DNA of 64,000 nt from the NCBI GenBank assembly GCA_033239125.1, contig BSWB01000004.1, positions 122,149,235 through 122,213,234 of the forward strand, read 5' to 3'. The notes beneath the pieces are model-generated. The model saw only the letters and a program-made list of their open reading frames with translations. It did no database searches and had not been told where the DNA came from. Source of the DNA: Fagopyrum homotropicum. Its lineage: Eukaryota > Streptophyta > Magnoliopsida > Caryophyllales > Polygonaceae. Below, piece by piece: positions 1-9,993 of the stretch. Every line of letters begins with the position of its first letter. The stretch's first letter is position 1. Made by a program: the position numbers and the translations under genes.

Positions 1-2
1 CA

Positions 3-947
3 GGCAATATTTCTAGAAGGAACGAGATGCCCCTCAACAACATCCAAGAGGTGGAGATTTTCGACGTTTAGGGAGTCGATTTCATGGGACCATTCCCATC
101 TTCTTGTGGAAACCAATACATACTATTGGCGGTAGACTACGTTTCTAGATGGGTGGAAGCAATTGCCTCTCCCACAAATGATGCCATGGTGGTGGTTAAG
201 TTCTTCAACAAGACCATCTTTCCGCGATTTGGAACACCAAGGACAATCATTAGTGATGGAGGTTCTCACTTCATAGCCCGTTGCTTTGAAGCTCTTCTAG
301 CTAAGTATGGGGTTACTCACAAGATCGCTACCCCTTACCATCCACAAACGAGTGGACAAGTTGAGATCTCAAATAGGGAGATCAAGGGAATTCTAGAGAA
401 AACAGTTTCAAGGACTAGGAAGGATTGGTCCTTGAAGCTAGATAATGCGTTATGGGCGTACCGGACTGCGTACAAGACTCCCATAGGAACCACACCATAC
501 AACCTTGTGTATGGGAAGTCTTGTCACTTGCCGGTGGAGCTGGAGCACAAAGCGTTTTGGGCTATCAAGTGGCTGAATTTCGGCATGAAGGAAGCGGGAG
601 AGAAGCGTCTCCTAGACATCAACAAGTTGGATGAACTTCGCTTGAACGCCTATGAAAACGCTAAGATCTACAAGGAAAGAGCAAAGCGTTGGCATGATAA
701 GCATATCATTCCAAAGGACTTCAAAGAAGGGGATCAAGTTCTCCTCTTCAATTCAAGACTTCGCCTCTTTCCAGGTAAGCTTAAATCCCGTTGGACCGGA
801 CCTTTTCTAATTAAGCGTATTTTCCCCCATGGTGCAGTTGAAGTATGGGGTGAAGCTAGCGGAAGTTTTTAGGTGAACGGCCAACGACTCAAGAAGTATA
901 CGCCGGAACTCCAAGCTGAGGAGTTTGCTCCTACCGCACTCGAATAA
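3..947 (+). pseudogene. Integrase C-terminal half of A1 pol (in-frame stops)
   Basis: The frame is open from the left edge and carries the integrase catalytic core and C-terminal domain of a Ty3/Gypsy polyprotein. Visible landmarks are VDFMGPFP with the first catalytic Asp, ISDGGSHF with the second Asp, SGQVEISN with the catalytic Glu, and the C-terminal GPF..KRIFPHGAVEVW segment. A stop at 68-70 falls on the conserved Trp just before the first catalytic Asp, and a second stop at 870-872 is near the end. The frame would otherwise close at 945-947. No chromodomain follows, as expected for Athila. The product is non-functional in this copy. Confidence 0.9.
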
Positions 948-978
948 GTGCGAGATTGGTCTAGCTACGGACCTTAAA

Positions 979-1004
979 CAAAGCGCTTCTTGGGAGGCAA
1001 CCCA
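979..1004 (+). other. Conserved post-pol hairpin H1 (A1)
   Basis: Just after the pol stop lies CTTGGGAGGCAACCCAAG, a 6-bp perfect stem around the loop AGGCAA, preceded by the palindrome AAGCGCTT. The same block follows pol, or its deletion scar, in C1 (11055), C2 (50939), D (42881) and, with a compensatory stem change, B2 (34269). Function is unknown. Confidence 0.8.
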
Positions 1005-1775
1005 AGGTATTGCATTTTCATTTTTGTTTTCAATTCATAGTTTAGCATAGAATAGACGTTTTCGCTTTATTTTGCCTCGATTTCTTCCGGTATGTTCGTG
1101 TTTTTGGTTGTAGGATCAACGGAAAAGGAAAAAGGGAGAATAATGTTGAAGAAGAGTGACGAAATTTGGACTTTGAAGCTTTACAGAAGGTTCCACGGTC
1201 TAAATTACGGTCGTCATAGCTACAGTGGCCGTAATTCTCAAAAGCCTTTGAAAAATCACAAAAACCACGAGTCCGTACACTTCCACGGCCGTGGAACACC
1301 CCGACAGACCGTGGTTTTCAAAATTTTGCCTGCGACTATATAAGCCACATTCTTCACAAATTTGCCCCAAATTTTCCTCTTTGCACGCCCTAAACGCCGA
1401 AACCCCACGACCTCCTCCAAATCTTCGTTTTCTAATCGTTTTCAACGATTATTCATCCTAAACTGCAGCAAATCCAACCACGAACAAGATCCAAGCGACA
1501 AACCGAGCGGAAATCCATCAACAAACGTGCATTTCGGGTTTTTCAATCCGAAAAAGAGGTTTATTCTTTCTTCTTGATTTTCGCGGATTTAGGTTCGTTT
1601 TTGCTATAGATTTTTAGGAAGAACTGACAAAGACTGGAAGGAATTAGATTAGGACTGCTTGTTGTGGTGATTGCTGGTGATATTGTTGAGATTCGTGAAA
1701 TTCTGAGACGAATCACGGTCTCTGGGTAAACCACGGCCGTGGAACCTGAAGAACAGACCGTAATTTTGGTGAAAA
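1005..1775 (+). promoter_or_regulatory. Palindrome-rich spacer between pol and the ATHILA gene (A1)
   Basis: This 770-bp stretch has no supported gene. It carries two clusters of the A-family motif: 1190-1315, with CCACGGCCGTGG at 1283-1294 plus half-sites such as TTACGGTC and GACCGTGG, and 1712-1762, with CCACGGCCGTGG at 1731-1742 flanked by half-sites. The second cluster ends 14 bp before the ATHILA start codon. Several short open frames cross it on both strands; none resembles a protein family I know, so I treat them as chance. Confidence 0.6.
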
Positions 1776-3338
1776 ATGGATTTGGTAAGGAGAATGTCGG
1801 GAAGGATAAAAGAGAAGAAGGGAGAGCAAAATAAGAAAAGGAAAGGCAACCCCTCCACCTCTAGGGCACCACCACCCTCATCTCCTTCACTACCATCTTC
1901 ACCTTCACCTCCATCTTCACCTCCTCACCCTAGCATCCCAACCATACATGAGAACCATCTTGATGCACTTGACCGGATCAAGGAGAGGGCAGTGATAGGT
2001 CTTAGGTATTTGTTGTTGGAGGATCTACATCCTCTCAACATAGTTGATGATCTCACATGGCTTTTGGATAGAGCCGGATTGCTTGTCTTCACGAACATTC
2101 GTGAAGACGCCTATGAGGAGATCACCCGGGAGGTTGTGACGTCTTTCGGGCACAGCCACGTCGATAGGACCGTCTCTTTCCGCCTCATGGAAAAAGACTA
2201 TCATTTGAGTATTGTCGAGTTTGGGACCATTTTCGGGTTTCATGAGACCTATAACGGTCGATTTCCTAGTGGAGTTTACCCCAAGAACTTTTGGGAGGAA
2301 GTAGCTATGGTTGACGCCGACGAGGACCGTTGGCAACCCGCCGATACCAAGGCTAGATTGATGTACCATCTAGCCTTGAAGATAGCACACCGCGTTCTTT
2401 CGGAGTGTCTCTTTCCTAGGACAGAGACACCCCAAAAGATCAAGACGGATGAGCTATTCTTGCTCTATAGCATGCTATACGGTCGCCGTGCAGATTGTGC
2501 TACTCTTTTGGCGGCTACGATGAGCAAACTCAAGAATAAGAAGAAGGGGAACATTGGATATGGTGGGATAGTTACCCACATTGCTAGGAGTTTCGGTGTG
2601 GATTTTTCTGCTTGCACCCGCATACCGGCCGTTCCTTTAGGGCTACACGCATTCATGGTTAGGGGTCTCATCTTCCCCACACATGGAGGTCCGCCTTATG
2701 CGGGCATGCCTTGGGAGACTAGGACGGGTAGGGGTATAGAGTGGCTGCCGGAGTACTCCATTATGGCGGGATGCCATAATTGGAAGGAGACGTTTGTTGC
2801 GATGCATGCGAACAGGATAGTAGCTCCCCCTTACGTCCCACCGCCGGTTGTAGAGGAGGATATGGGAGATCAGTTCGAGAGTGGAGGAGGAGCGGAGCAG
2901 GAGTTTGGCACGTTTCCGGATCAGCCGGAGGCGGCCCCGGATGTACCTAGACGCTCTCCACGTCCAGCTAGAGCCTCAGGCTCGTCATCTCGCCGCGCTA
3001 GCGTGAGTGAGAGGCCCACGTGGATGGCCACACCTCCCACATGGTATTCCACCCCACCTCCTTGGTCCATGGAGCAGCCAGCACCACCACCACCACCAGC
3101 ACCAGCACCATCCGATGCCCCATCATGGTACAGTCACGCCCCGGGATGGTACGAGCATATGCCGGATTGGGCTACCGGACTTTCAGAGAGAGTTGGAGCA
3201 TTGGAGATCCGGGCGGATGCTAGAGACGGACGCTTAGACGACCTTGACCACATGATGAGGGACGTCTACCGCCAGCAGTTTGGGCGGTTCTATGATCCGA
3301 GTTTCTCCCCATTCCCACCTTCGCCGGCGCCACAGTGA
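1776..3338 (+). CDS. ATHILA-type (ORF-1 / env-like) protein, intact
   Basis: An uninterrupted 520-codon gene in the position of the extra third gene of Athila elements. It begins MDLVRRM, has a Lys/Arg-rich N terminus (about residues 1-25), a Ser/Pro-rich linker (about 28-55), then a globular region of about 270 residues with recognisable conserved segments (SFRLMEKDYHLS, FPRTETPQKIKTDELF, GGIVTHIARSFGVDFSACT). The C-terminal third is acidic, then Pro-rich, and ends in a short heptad-like segment. The start is supported by the homologous start in D (MDIVKRI, 43770). This corresponds to what Pfam calls the ATHILA ORF-1 family, of unknown function. It is often called env-like, but I see no signal peptide or obvious transmembrane anchor. 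It is the only long undamaged Athila frame in the window. Confidence 0.85.
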   Translation: MDLVRRMSGRIKEKKGEQNKKRKGNPSTSRAPPPSSPSLPSSPSPPSSPPHPSIPTIHENHLDALDRIKERAVIGLRYLLLEDLHPLNIVDDLTWLLDRAGLLVFTNIREDAYEEITREVVTSFGHSHVDRTVSFRLMEKDYHLSIVEFGTIFGFHETYNGRFPSGVYPKNFWEEVAMVDADEDRWQPADTKARLMYHLALKIAHRVLSECLFPRTETPQKIKTDELFLLYSMLYGRRADCATLLAATMSKLKNKKKGNIGYGGIVTHIARSFGVDFSACTRIPAVPLGLHAFMVRGLIFPTHGGPPYAGMPWETRTGRGIEWLPEYSIMAGCHNWKETFVAMHANRIVAPPYVPPPVVEEDMGDQFESGGGAEQEFGTFPDQPEAAPDVPRRSPRPARASGSSSRRASVSERPTWMATPPTWYSTPPPWSMEQPAPPPPPAPAPSDAPSWYSHAPGWYEHMPDWATGLSERVGALEIRADARDGRLDDLDHMMRDVYRQQFGRFYDPSFSPFPPSPAPQ

Positions 3339-4682
3339 TTGATGCATGATCGTTCGTTTAGACATTCCCGCCACCATTTTGTGAGTTTCTTTTCCTTTTC
3401 TTTCTTTCCTTTCTTTCTTTTGAACATTAGGGACAATGTTCGTCCTAAGTATGGGGTGGGATGTACTAAAAAGTTTGTAATAACTCTACTTACTATGTTC
3501 GCTTTCATTTGAGACTATCGTTGCATGTTCATTATGTGTTACACGTTTCCTTATTGCATTGCATGAAAAGTGACTTAAAAAACCCATAAAAATTGAAAAA
3601 TTTTGAAAATTTTGAGCTTCTAATGAATTGAGATGAATTCCATGATAATCACTACTTGTGAATTGAGTTTGATGACAATTGCATGCTGAAAAAGATTGTG
3701 AATTGAAAAGAACTTGAATGAATGAATTTCACCTCTTTTGCAAGTTTTATAATGTGAAAATGTTACCTAAATCATGCTAGGAAATTGAAGTTGAAATCAC
3801 GTTATAAGTTCCTATACTTCTTGTTGAAATGATTAAGGCAATTCGATACTTTCTTTCTTCTTTCTTTGATCATCTAGCTCCTCATTGAAATATTAGCCTC
3901 CTTTACCTATCCGGGAATTTGGAGAAGTGAATGAGAAAAAGGCATGTTTGATGTGGGAGGGCCATGAGAGCAATTATTTGCAATCAATTGAATAGAAAGA
4001 AACTATAGGTTTGGGGAAGTCAATCATGACGATGAGTAACTCGGCACCATTCATATAGCCGGGTGTTTGTGTCTTGCCAAAGTCGGATTGAGCGATATTC
4101 CTAGCAGATTATGGTATGTGCGCTAAGGGTTTGAGGCATCTCTTGAAAATTTGAGAAACGCCGATCTCCTAGGCTTCGGTTTTTGTGCACCTCTATCCAT
4201 AACTCCAAAAGTAAAGTCGAAAAATGAAAAGAAGAGAGCAAAGCTCTAAGTTGAAGTGTTGCGGGAACCGCATAAGAAGAAGAAGGTAGTTGTCCACTTT
4301 CCCGGATTTATGCACCACTTTCCCTTAAAGTTTTCCCTTTCCTTCCATATTCTAGACCTTTTCTTTGAAAGTCCTTAAGATCAAAAGAATGTTATATGAC
4401 TTGGTGATCTAAATTGAAGTTTCTTGTGCTTGATTTTGATAATGTTTGAGGGTTATAATGCTTGTTTTGAAGTTAAATTGGTTCATGAATTTTCTTTGCT
4501 TTTTACTCTTTGATTGAGTATGTGAAAGTTTGAAGAATGATTGAAGCAAGGTTTGAGAATGATCTATTCTTTAGAAGTCACATTCATCCAAAAGAAGGTA
4601 CACATATTTCATCCTAACTCTTGTTTAAAGCTTTTTGAAAGACCTTGCTTAGGGACAAGCAAGTGTTAAGTATGGGGTTATT
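3339..4682 (+). other. 3' untranslated region of A1 with hairpins and PPT
   Basis: Non-coding, 1.34 kb. It contains a hairpin (GAACATT/AATGTTC around AGGGAC, 3422-3441) followed by AAGTATGGGG (3447-3456). A block conserved across families follows at about 4005-4205, with the ACTCGGC/GCCGGGT hairpin at 4039-4064. A second hairpin (CTTGCTT/AAGCAAG around AGGGAC, 4644-4663) precedes AAGTATGGGG at 4668-4677, which abuts the LTR and is the likely polypurine tract. No gene is visible. Confidence 0.75.
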
Positions 4683-6450
4683 TGTTAGCATGAAATATTG
4701 TGATATTTTAGGCACGTTTTCTAAGCGTATTTGATTCATATTGATAGTCTTTGATTGAACTTTGTGCATATGTGAGCTAGTATTACCTATATTGTCGATA
4801 TGGATGTCTACACTAGTTCTATGTTGATTATAGGTGATTTGGAGCTATTTCCGAACGGAATCGAGCAAAGGAGAGTTGATTGAGTATGTCCATAGATTGA
4901 GGACATTCTTTGGAAGAAAATTGGAGTTTTAGCTTGAGGAATGCACGAGGTTAGGGAAGAATTACGTTCTTGCCCTAAACCACGCTCTAAAATACAACCG
5001 TACCACGTTCCACGTTCAATTCCACGACCGTGGATTTAGAGTCAGAAATTGATGTTCATTCCAGAGGATATTACGGCCGTGGAACATATGGTGCAAACCG
5101 TATTTGTTTCCACGCTTTAAATTACGGTCGTGGATCACTTCCACGACCGTGATCTTGGCAAATCTTTTCGCCACACTTTGAAGCCACGATCTTTTAAAGA
5201 TTGGGCCGGGCTGACATTTTGCCCTGCACTATAAAAAGACGGACGAAGCAAGAATCCGTCATCTTGGCTTAGGGGGGAATTTTGGCAATCCACATTCTAT
5301 CAACGCATAAACCGGCTACACTTCGCTTAGCCTTGCTTGGAAGCATCGACATCTCTTTGGGAGATCGAAGTTTGTGTTTGGGAATTGCCCTAATCTCGCA
5401 CTTTTGGTGGAGATTGCTGTTGAGATTTCCGGATTGGCGGAAGATCGAAGTGTTTGGAAGATTTTGCAAGAAGATCTCTCTTCTTGTTTAGGTTTGATTT
5501 GGAAAACGGATTGACATCCCGTTTTCCCTTCTCTCCTAAGGTTGTTATTGTTTGCTTCACTTTGAATCTTTTGACAATACTTGTTCTCTTTGTGACTTTG
5601 AGATTGATTTGAAGATCATTGAAAGTTCTTGAAAGTTTCCATCTTTTTATCTTTAAATTCTTGAATTGATATCAATATGACTGTTATTGGCTAAAAACCC
5701 TTAATAATTCTAAGGTGAAGGGTTGATAGTTGTGGCTTAGATGATGATAGATCGATCGCAAACAGATTAGACCCTGAGAGTTAGAGAGAATCGCCGACAA
5801 CTCTAAATTACGGTCTGTTCTTGAGTCCACGGCCGTGGAACCTCAAGAACTAACCGTGATTTCCTTTAAGTCTACGAACCTGCTTTTACTTTAATCTAAA
5901 GTTAAAGATTTGCTTTAGCTTAGTTTAGACTTGTCTTTTCTAGGTGGTAGTGAAGCCTCAACAACCTCTACCTCGATTGTGAGTGTCACAACCTCAATCG
6001 GCTAAGTTAGTCTTGATCCTTGGATTACAAGTTTGGGTATTTGACACTAATTCTCGTCTTTAGAATCTTTCTATATTGAGCCTCAACAACCTGTATAGAG
6101 AGTGCCTTGTAGGTGAGTTATATAAGGTTTTTGGAACTTCACCGTACGATTACCTTACCTTAGTATACCTTTGCATATCTCAACTCTGTCTTTATATCAT
6201 TAAGTATATCTTGAATCGATTGCCACAACTGGATACTTGGATCTTTAGGATTGTTGTTTTCCCAATATTTGCAAAACTCCCATATTTACTTGCTTGATAA
6301 CCTGCAATCGAGTTCGTTCCCACCCAAATCCCTGTGTTCGATACTCTGGAATTCTTGCTTAGCTACGTCGATCCGTACACTGCGGGTTCGCTGCTTGATT
6401 CTAGTTTTATAAATTTAAAGCTTATTTGCACACACCTTTAGGGGCGAACA
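4683..6450 (+). repeat. 3' LTR of A1 (A family)
   Basis: A 1768-bp LTR with TGTT...AACA ends. The start is fixed by the PPT at 4668-4677 and by the identical start of A2 at 62593. It holds three motif clusters: about 4980-5060, 5070-5155 and 5806-5860. The last is a 16-bp imperfect inverted repeat (5810-5825 with 5842-5857, 14 of 16 paired) enclosing CCACGGCCGTGG. A TATA box lies at 5230, and the last ~150 bp resemble the ends of the C and D LTRs. Confidence 0.88.
5230..5237 (+). promoter_or_regulatory. LTR TATA box (A1)
   Basis: TATAAAAA lies in the context GCACTATAAAAAGACGG and is repeated exactly at 63140-63147 in A2. Position in the LTR and conservation suggest the U3 promoter. Confidence 0.6.
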
Positions 6451-7037
6451 ATGTACGTATGGAGAGAGAGATGGAGCTGAGAATGGTAAACCCTCATCAA
6501 AGGGAGAAGATGAAGTATATAAAGGAATTAAAAAGGGTAAAGCACGGGTCAAAGGGTCAAAGAAGACGGCTGCAGCACACAGGGCCGCGGGGACGGACTC
6601 TGTGAGCCGCAGGGGCAGCCCAGGCAAATCGCAGGGGCGGATCCAAGGTCACGCAGGGGCGGAATAGGCTAAAATTGGGTCCTCAGCTCACCCTCTCAGC
6701 ATCTCAGTAACTAGGCTCTTACAAATCCTATCGGCGCCACTAGTTGGGCGTAGAACTCTAGATAGTTCCTCCGGATACTATCCTCTATCTTCCATGTAGG
6801 CTCGTCGGCTCCTTGTCTCGACAACTGCACTCTCATCATCGGTATGTCCTTTGACCGCAAGCATCTCGTACCATGCTCTAGGATAGCTACCGGATGCTCT
6901 ACAAACCTGTGGTTCAGCTCGACCACTAAGTCATGATGACTGATAATGTGTCTCGGGTCTAGTTTGTACTCCCCTAGCTGAGACATTTGAAAGACCGGGT
7001 GAACCCTCTCTAATCTCGGTGGCAACGCTAGTGTGTA
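6451..7037 (-). pseudogene. Chromovirus fragment: INT C-terminal end plus downstream LTR/UTR-like DNA
   Basis: Minus strand. From 7025 down to 6711 an open frame of 104 codons encodes the last part of a chromovirus polyprotein (RLERVHPVFQMSQLGEY, then TWKIEDSIRRNY). It aligns with the end of the intact Tekay-like element here (RLEGVHPVFHVSQLREY). Below 6711 in element orientation come three or four CCGCCCCTGCG-like motifs (6595-6665 on the minus strand) and a possible promoter with a TATATA stretch near 6518. The fragment is cut on one side by A1 and on the other by B1, so it is the oldest layer seen. It belongs to a family different from the 11451-22564 element. Confidence 0.75.
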
Positions 7038-8078
7038 TGATAGGTGATGGAATCACTATCAATTAGGATAGTTTTTAGCGTATTTTCATTGTATTAGAGT
7101 CGGTTTGTGTTTCTAACATCTTAATCCAGAAGAAAAAGTCTAAAAGAAACAAAAGAGATGTTAAGCACTTCGGAGTTGAAGATCATTCACGAAGACAAGT
7201 CTTTGTTGCCACACCGCCCCCGCGGAGCAGTGTCACTGCCCCTACGGGTGGCACTGCACTCCAGAACGCAGGTTGCGCCTTCGCCAGCGCCCGGAACGAA
7301 ACATGTCACCGCCCCTGCGGCCACCTCTGGATGCCCCTACGGTGACTCCCCTGAAGAAGCGAAGCCGGCGCCCCTGCGCCTCTGCCTGTGGAGCAAGCTG
7401 CGGAGCTGTGAAGCCGAAGAGCCAGTGTCACCGCCCCTACAGTGACAATGGGCCGCCCCTGCGGCTCCACATCAGAAGCGACAGAAAGATGAAGAGTCAG
7501 ACGTTTGAAGAGCATTAAAGATCTGCCCCTGCGGGATTGTCAGGCCGCCCCTGCGGCCATGAAGAACACCATTGGCCTAAACTGCCTCTCCGGCTCTGAA
7601 GCCCGCCCCCGCGGTTTAGCGTCAGAGGACTTTACTCCGACTGTTTACACCACCTTTATGACATTAGAGGTGGCTGGTTAGGACGGCCATTTACTCCTTT
7701 TTACTACCAATTCTAGTATAAATAGGTCCATGGCTGATTGCTAGAATCATCCACCATTTTTCCCATTTTCTCTCATTTTCCCTTACTTACTTTGTGTAAT
7801 GTGTTTCTAATCTCCTTGCTACATTGGATTGTTTTGAAGCTGTATAACTGCTTTGGTTGTAGGTCTTTAGTAATATAAGTATTATTCAGTCACGTGTTTT
7901 ATATTCCTTGTGCTTTAACTAACAATTGCATGTTTCTTACCACTTAGCTTGATCATCTTAAGTGTCTAATTGGATGCAAAGAACAAGGGTTAATCGATTT
8001 CGGGTTTGGGTCCTTAATCTAGTAGAAAACCTTTAGGTAAAAGCTGGTTGTAATTGCTTAAAGGAAAAGGAATATAAA
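7038..8078 (+). repeat. 5' LTR of B1, left part
   Basis: The first 1041 bp of the B-family LTR, matching 31352 onward (B2 5' LTR) and 62183 onward (B2 3' LTR). The start is nearly self-complementary (TGATA...TATCA). A GC-rich section at 7205-7620 carries many copies of CCGCCCCTGCGG and variants (for example at 7312, 7451, 7546). A TATAAATA box is at 7717-7724. Open frames across the GC-rich section are a by-product of the motif. Confidence 0.85.
7717..7724 (+). promoter_or_regulatory. LTR TATA box (B1)
   Basis: TATAAATA occurs in the same place as at 32050-32057 in the B2 5' LTR, just downstream of the motif-rich GC section. Confidence 0.55.
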
Positions 8079-9869
8079 TGATAGCATGTATTATAGTCTA
8101 TATTTTGGGACTTCTTTGGACATTTTATCTTCATAAATCTGCATGTATGGATGTATATTATGTGATTATATTGTTGTTTCATCTACCTTTACAGGAATCG
8201 AGGTCTACACCAAGTTTCGTTGTAATCATAGGTAAAATGGCACATTCTGAATCGAAATGGAGCTAAGGAGCTAAGGCGTCATAGGAGCTACATTTTGGAG
8301 CACAAAAGAGAACTCACGAAGCAAGGAATTAATGAAGAAGATTTACTTTGGACCAGAATTGAGAGATTTCACATTCAGTTGAGATTCACCTTGGTCAACT
8401 ACAGTGTCACCTCGACCGAGGTGATCTTGAGGAGCGTCCCGACCAAGACGAACACCCGGGCGCCGGCGAGATCATATCTTTTGGCTGAGATCTTTTATTT
8501 TTGGAAGGAAGATATCTTATATTTTTGGGCTGGATTTCAGTAAGGAAGATCATATATTTGAGAGATCTATTTTAGAGATATAATATATTTTATAGGAAAT
8601 TATTTTTTTAAGATATTATTATCTTTAGAAGATAATTCTCCTATATAAGGGCTGGATTTTCCACAATTCAGCCATCATCTTTTGATCATCGACAGATCTA
8701 ATCTTTGGATTATCGGATTTTCTAAACCAACGCAGCAGTTAGGAGATTTTCTGGAAGTTTGAAGGAAGCTTTGAAGATTGAAGGAAGGAAGATTCCTAGT
8801 TCTGAGATAGCTTTTGAGAGAGTTTGTAAGATTTTTTTAGATTCCCTTTGGTTTATTGTCTTGTTTGATTTGTGATTCAAGGAACGGTGATTTGTGAACT
8901 ATTTGATTCAGTTATTGAAGCCTTGTTCTCAAGGTTTTTGTGTTTAAATATTCATTCCTTTCCCTTTTATTCGATTATTGTTTTCATGATGATGAGTGGC
9001 TAAATTCTTTGTGCGATTCTAGGGTGATTGGCTGAAAGTTGTGGGAAAGACAATGATAGAATGATCTTAATCCCAGTAGGACCCTAAAAGCTCGAGTCTT
9101 TAACCTTAACACTAGAGTACCTCGCTCAGTCAATGAACATCTCGGTCGGGGTAGAACTTGACTGACCGAGGTGACCTTTTCTGATCCGAAACTGAGAGTT
9201 AAGCGTTCTAGTTTGCCAAATCCTATTTTTATTACACCTTTTCTGGTTCAATGCAAGCCTAGGATGAGACTAACCCGGTGATTCCGTTGTTTGTTTACCC
9301 ATGATCATAAGTTTAGTTAATAAAGGTTTATCCTTATTAGGGTTTGAGTGTGCCTTCATTCCATATTTGTGAGTTAACCTGAGACTTACCCGGTAAAGGT
9401 TGATTCTATTCCCTTAGGTGGTGTGTTGGTTTGAGATTATAGTTCCTTTCCTTAGTACCTTAAGACTTACCCGGTAATAGGAACTTTGGTTTGGGATAGT
9501 GAGTAGTGAGACTTACCCGATAATCTATTCCCACTTTAGAAACACCTTCCCTTTGCAAAACCTCAGCTTTGTCCACGTTATCCTTTGAGATCTTGAGTCG
9601 GAACCACAACTAGATGCGTAATCCCTAGAATCCGCATTTCCCCTTATTTGACCTTATTATCATCTTTTGATTGCTTTAATCGCTTTTGTGGTTATTAGTT
9701 GCATTGACAACCTATTCTTGCTTAGTTTCACCTATGTCCCTGAGATCGACACCCCGGAATTCTTGCTTTTAACTATAATTAATCCGTGCACTACGGGTTC
9801 GCATTCTTGTTTTAAGCATATTTCTTGGGATATAAATTTAAAGCTTGCACACACCGTTTGGAGCGAACA
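8079..9869 (+). repeat. 5' LTR of C1
   Basis: TGATAGCATG to GAGCGAACA, 1791 bp, the same length as the 3' LTR. It contains a perfect CACCTCG-AC-CGAGGTG palindrome at 8408-8423 between half-sites (8385-8465), a TATATAAGG box near 8643, and a second motif cluster at 9117-9175. Four spaced copies of GAGACTTACCCGGTAA or variants lie at about 9264, 9381, 9465 and 9508. The last ~130 bp resemble the A and D LTR ends. Confidence 0.92.
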
Positions 9870-9875
9870 AGTTTT

Positions 9876-9893
9876 TGGCGCCGTTGCCGGGGA
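9876..9893 (+). other. Primer-binding site of C1 (tRNA-Asp type)
   Basis: TGGCGCCGTTGCCGGGGA, six bases after the LTR end, is complementary to the 3' end of plant tRNA-Asp, the primer known for Athila elements. Confidence 0.85.
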
Positions 9894-9993
9894 CTTGGTC
9901 TAGACCAAGCCGGCTTCGGTTGTCTTTTGGTGCTATTGCCCTTGTTGCATTTGACTACTCTTTCTATGAGTTTTGTAGTTTTCAGAATTTCGG

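Larger units (their letters stand above)
1..6450 (+). mobile_element. Athila-type element A1, 3' part (INT tail, ATHILA gene, 3' LTR)
   Basis: This is the right-hand part of an Athila-lineage Ty3/Gypsy retrotransposon cut by the window edge. In order it holds the integrase C-terminal half, a conserved post-pol hairpin, a palindrome-rich spacer, an intact ATHILA-type gene, a 1.3 kb 3' untranslated region, a PPT and a complete 3' LTR ending in GGGCGAACA. The 5 bases after the LTR (ATGTA, 6451-6455) should be one copy of the target-site duplication; the other lies outside the window. Its signature palindrome is CCACGGCCGTGG. The LTR family recurs at the right edge (62593-64000). Confidence 0.9.

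Noticed and set aside
1776..3338. Retroviral envelope gene
   Set aside because: The position is env-like, but I see no signal peptide, membrane anchor or furin-type site; ATHILA-type protein of unknown function is the safer name.
7158..7518. Pro/Ala-rich open frames in the B LTR (also 31492-31845 and 62323-62598)
   Set aside because: They are produced by the GC-rich motif repeats, open on both strands, and shift frame between copies.
8385..9175. CRISPR-like spaced palindromes
   Set aside because: Spacing is irregular, the sites are dispersed across LTRs and coding linkers, and the context is a plant retrotransposon.
9876..9893. tRNA-Asp gene similarity
   Set aside because: Only 18 nt match the tRNA 3' end, next to an LTR: this is a primer-binding site, not a tRNA gene.
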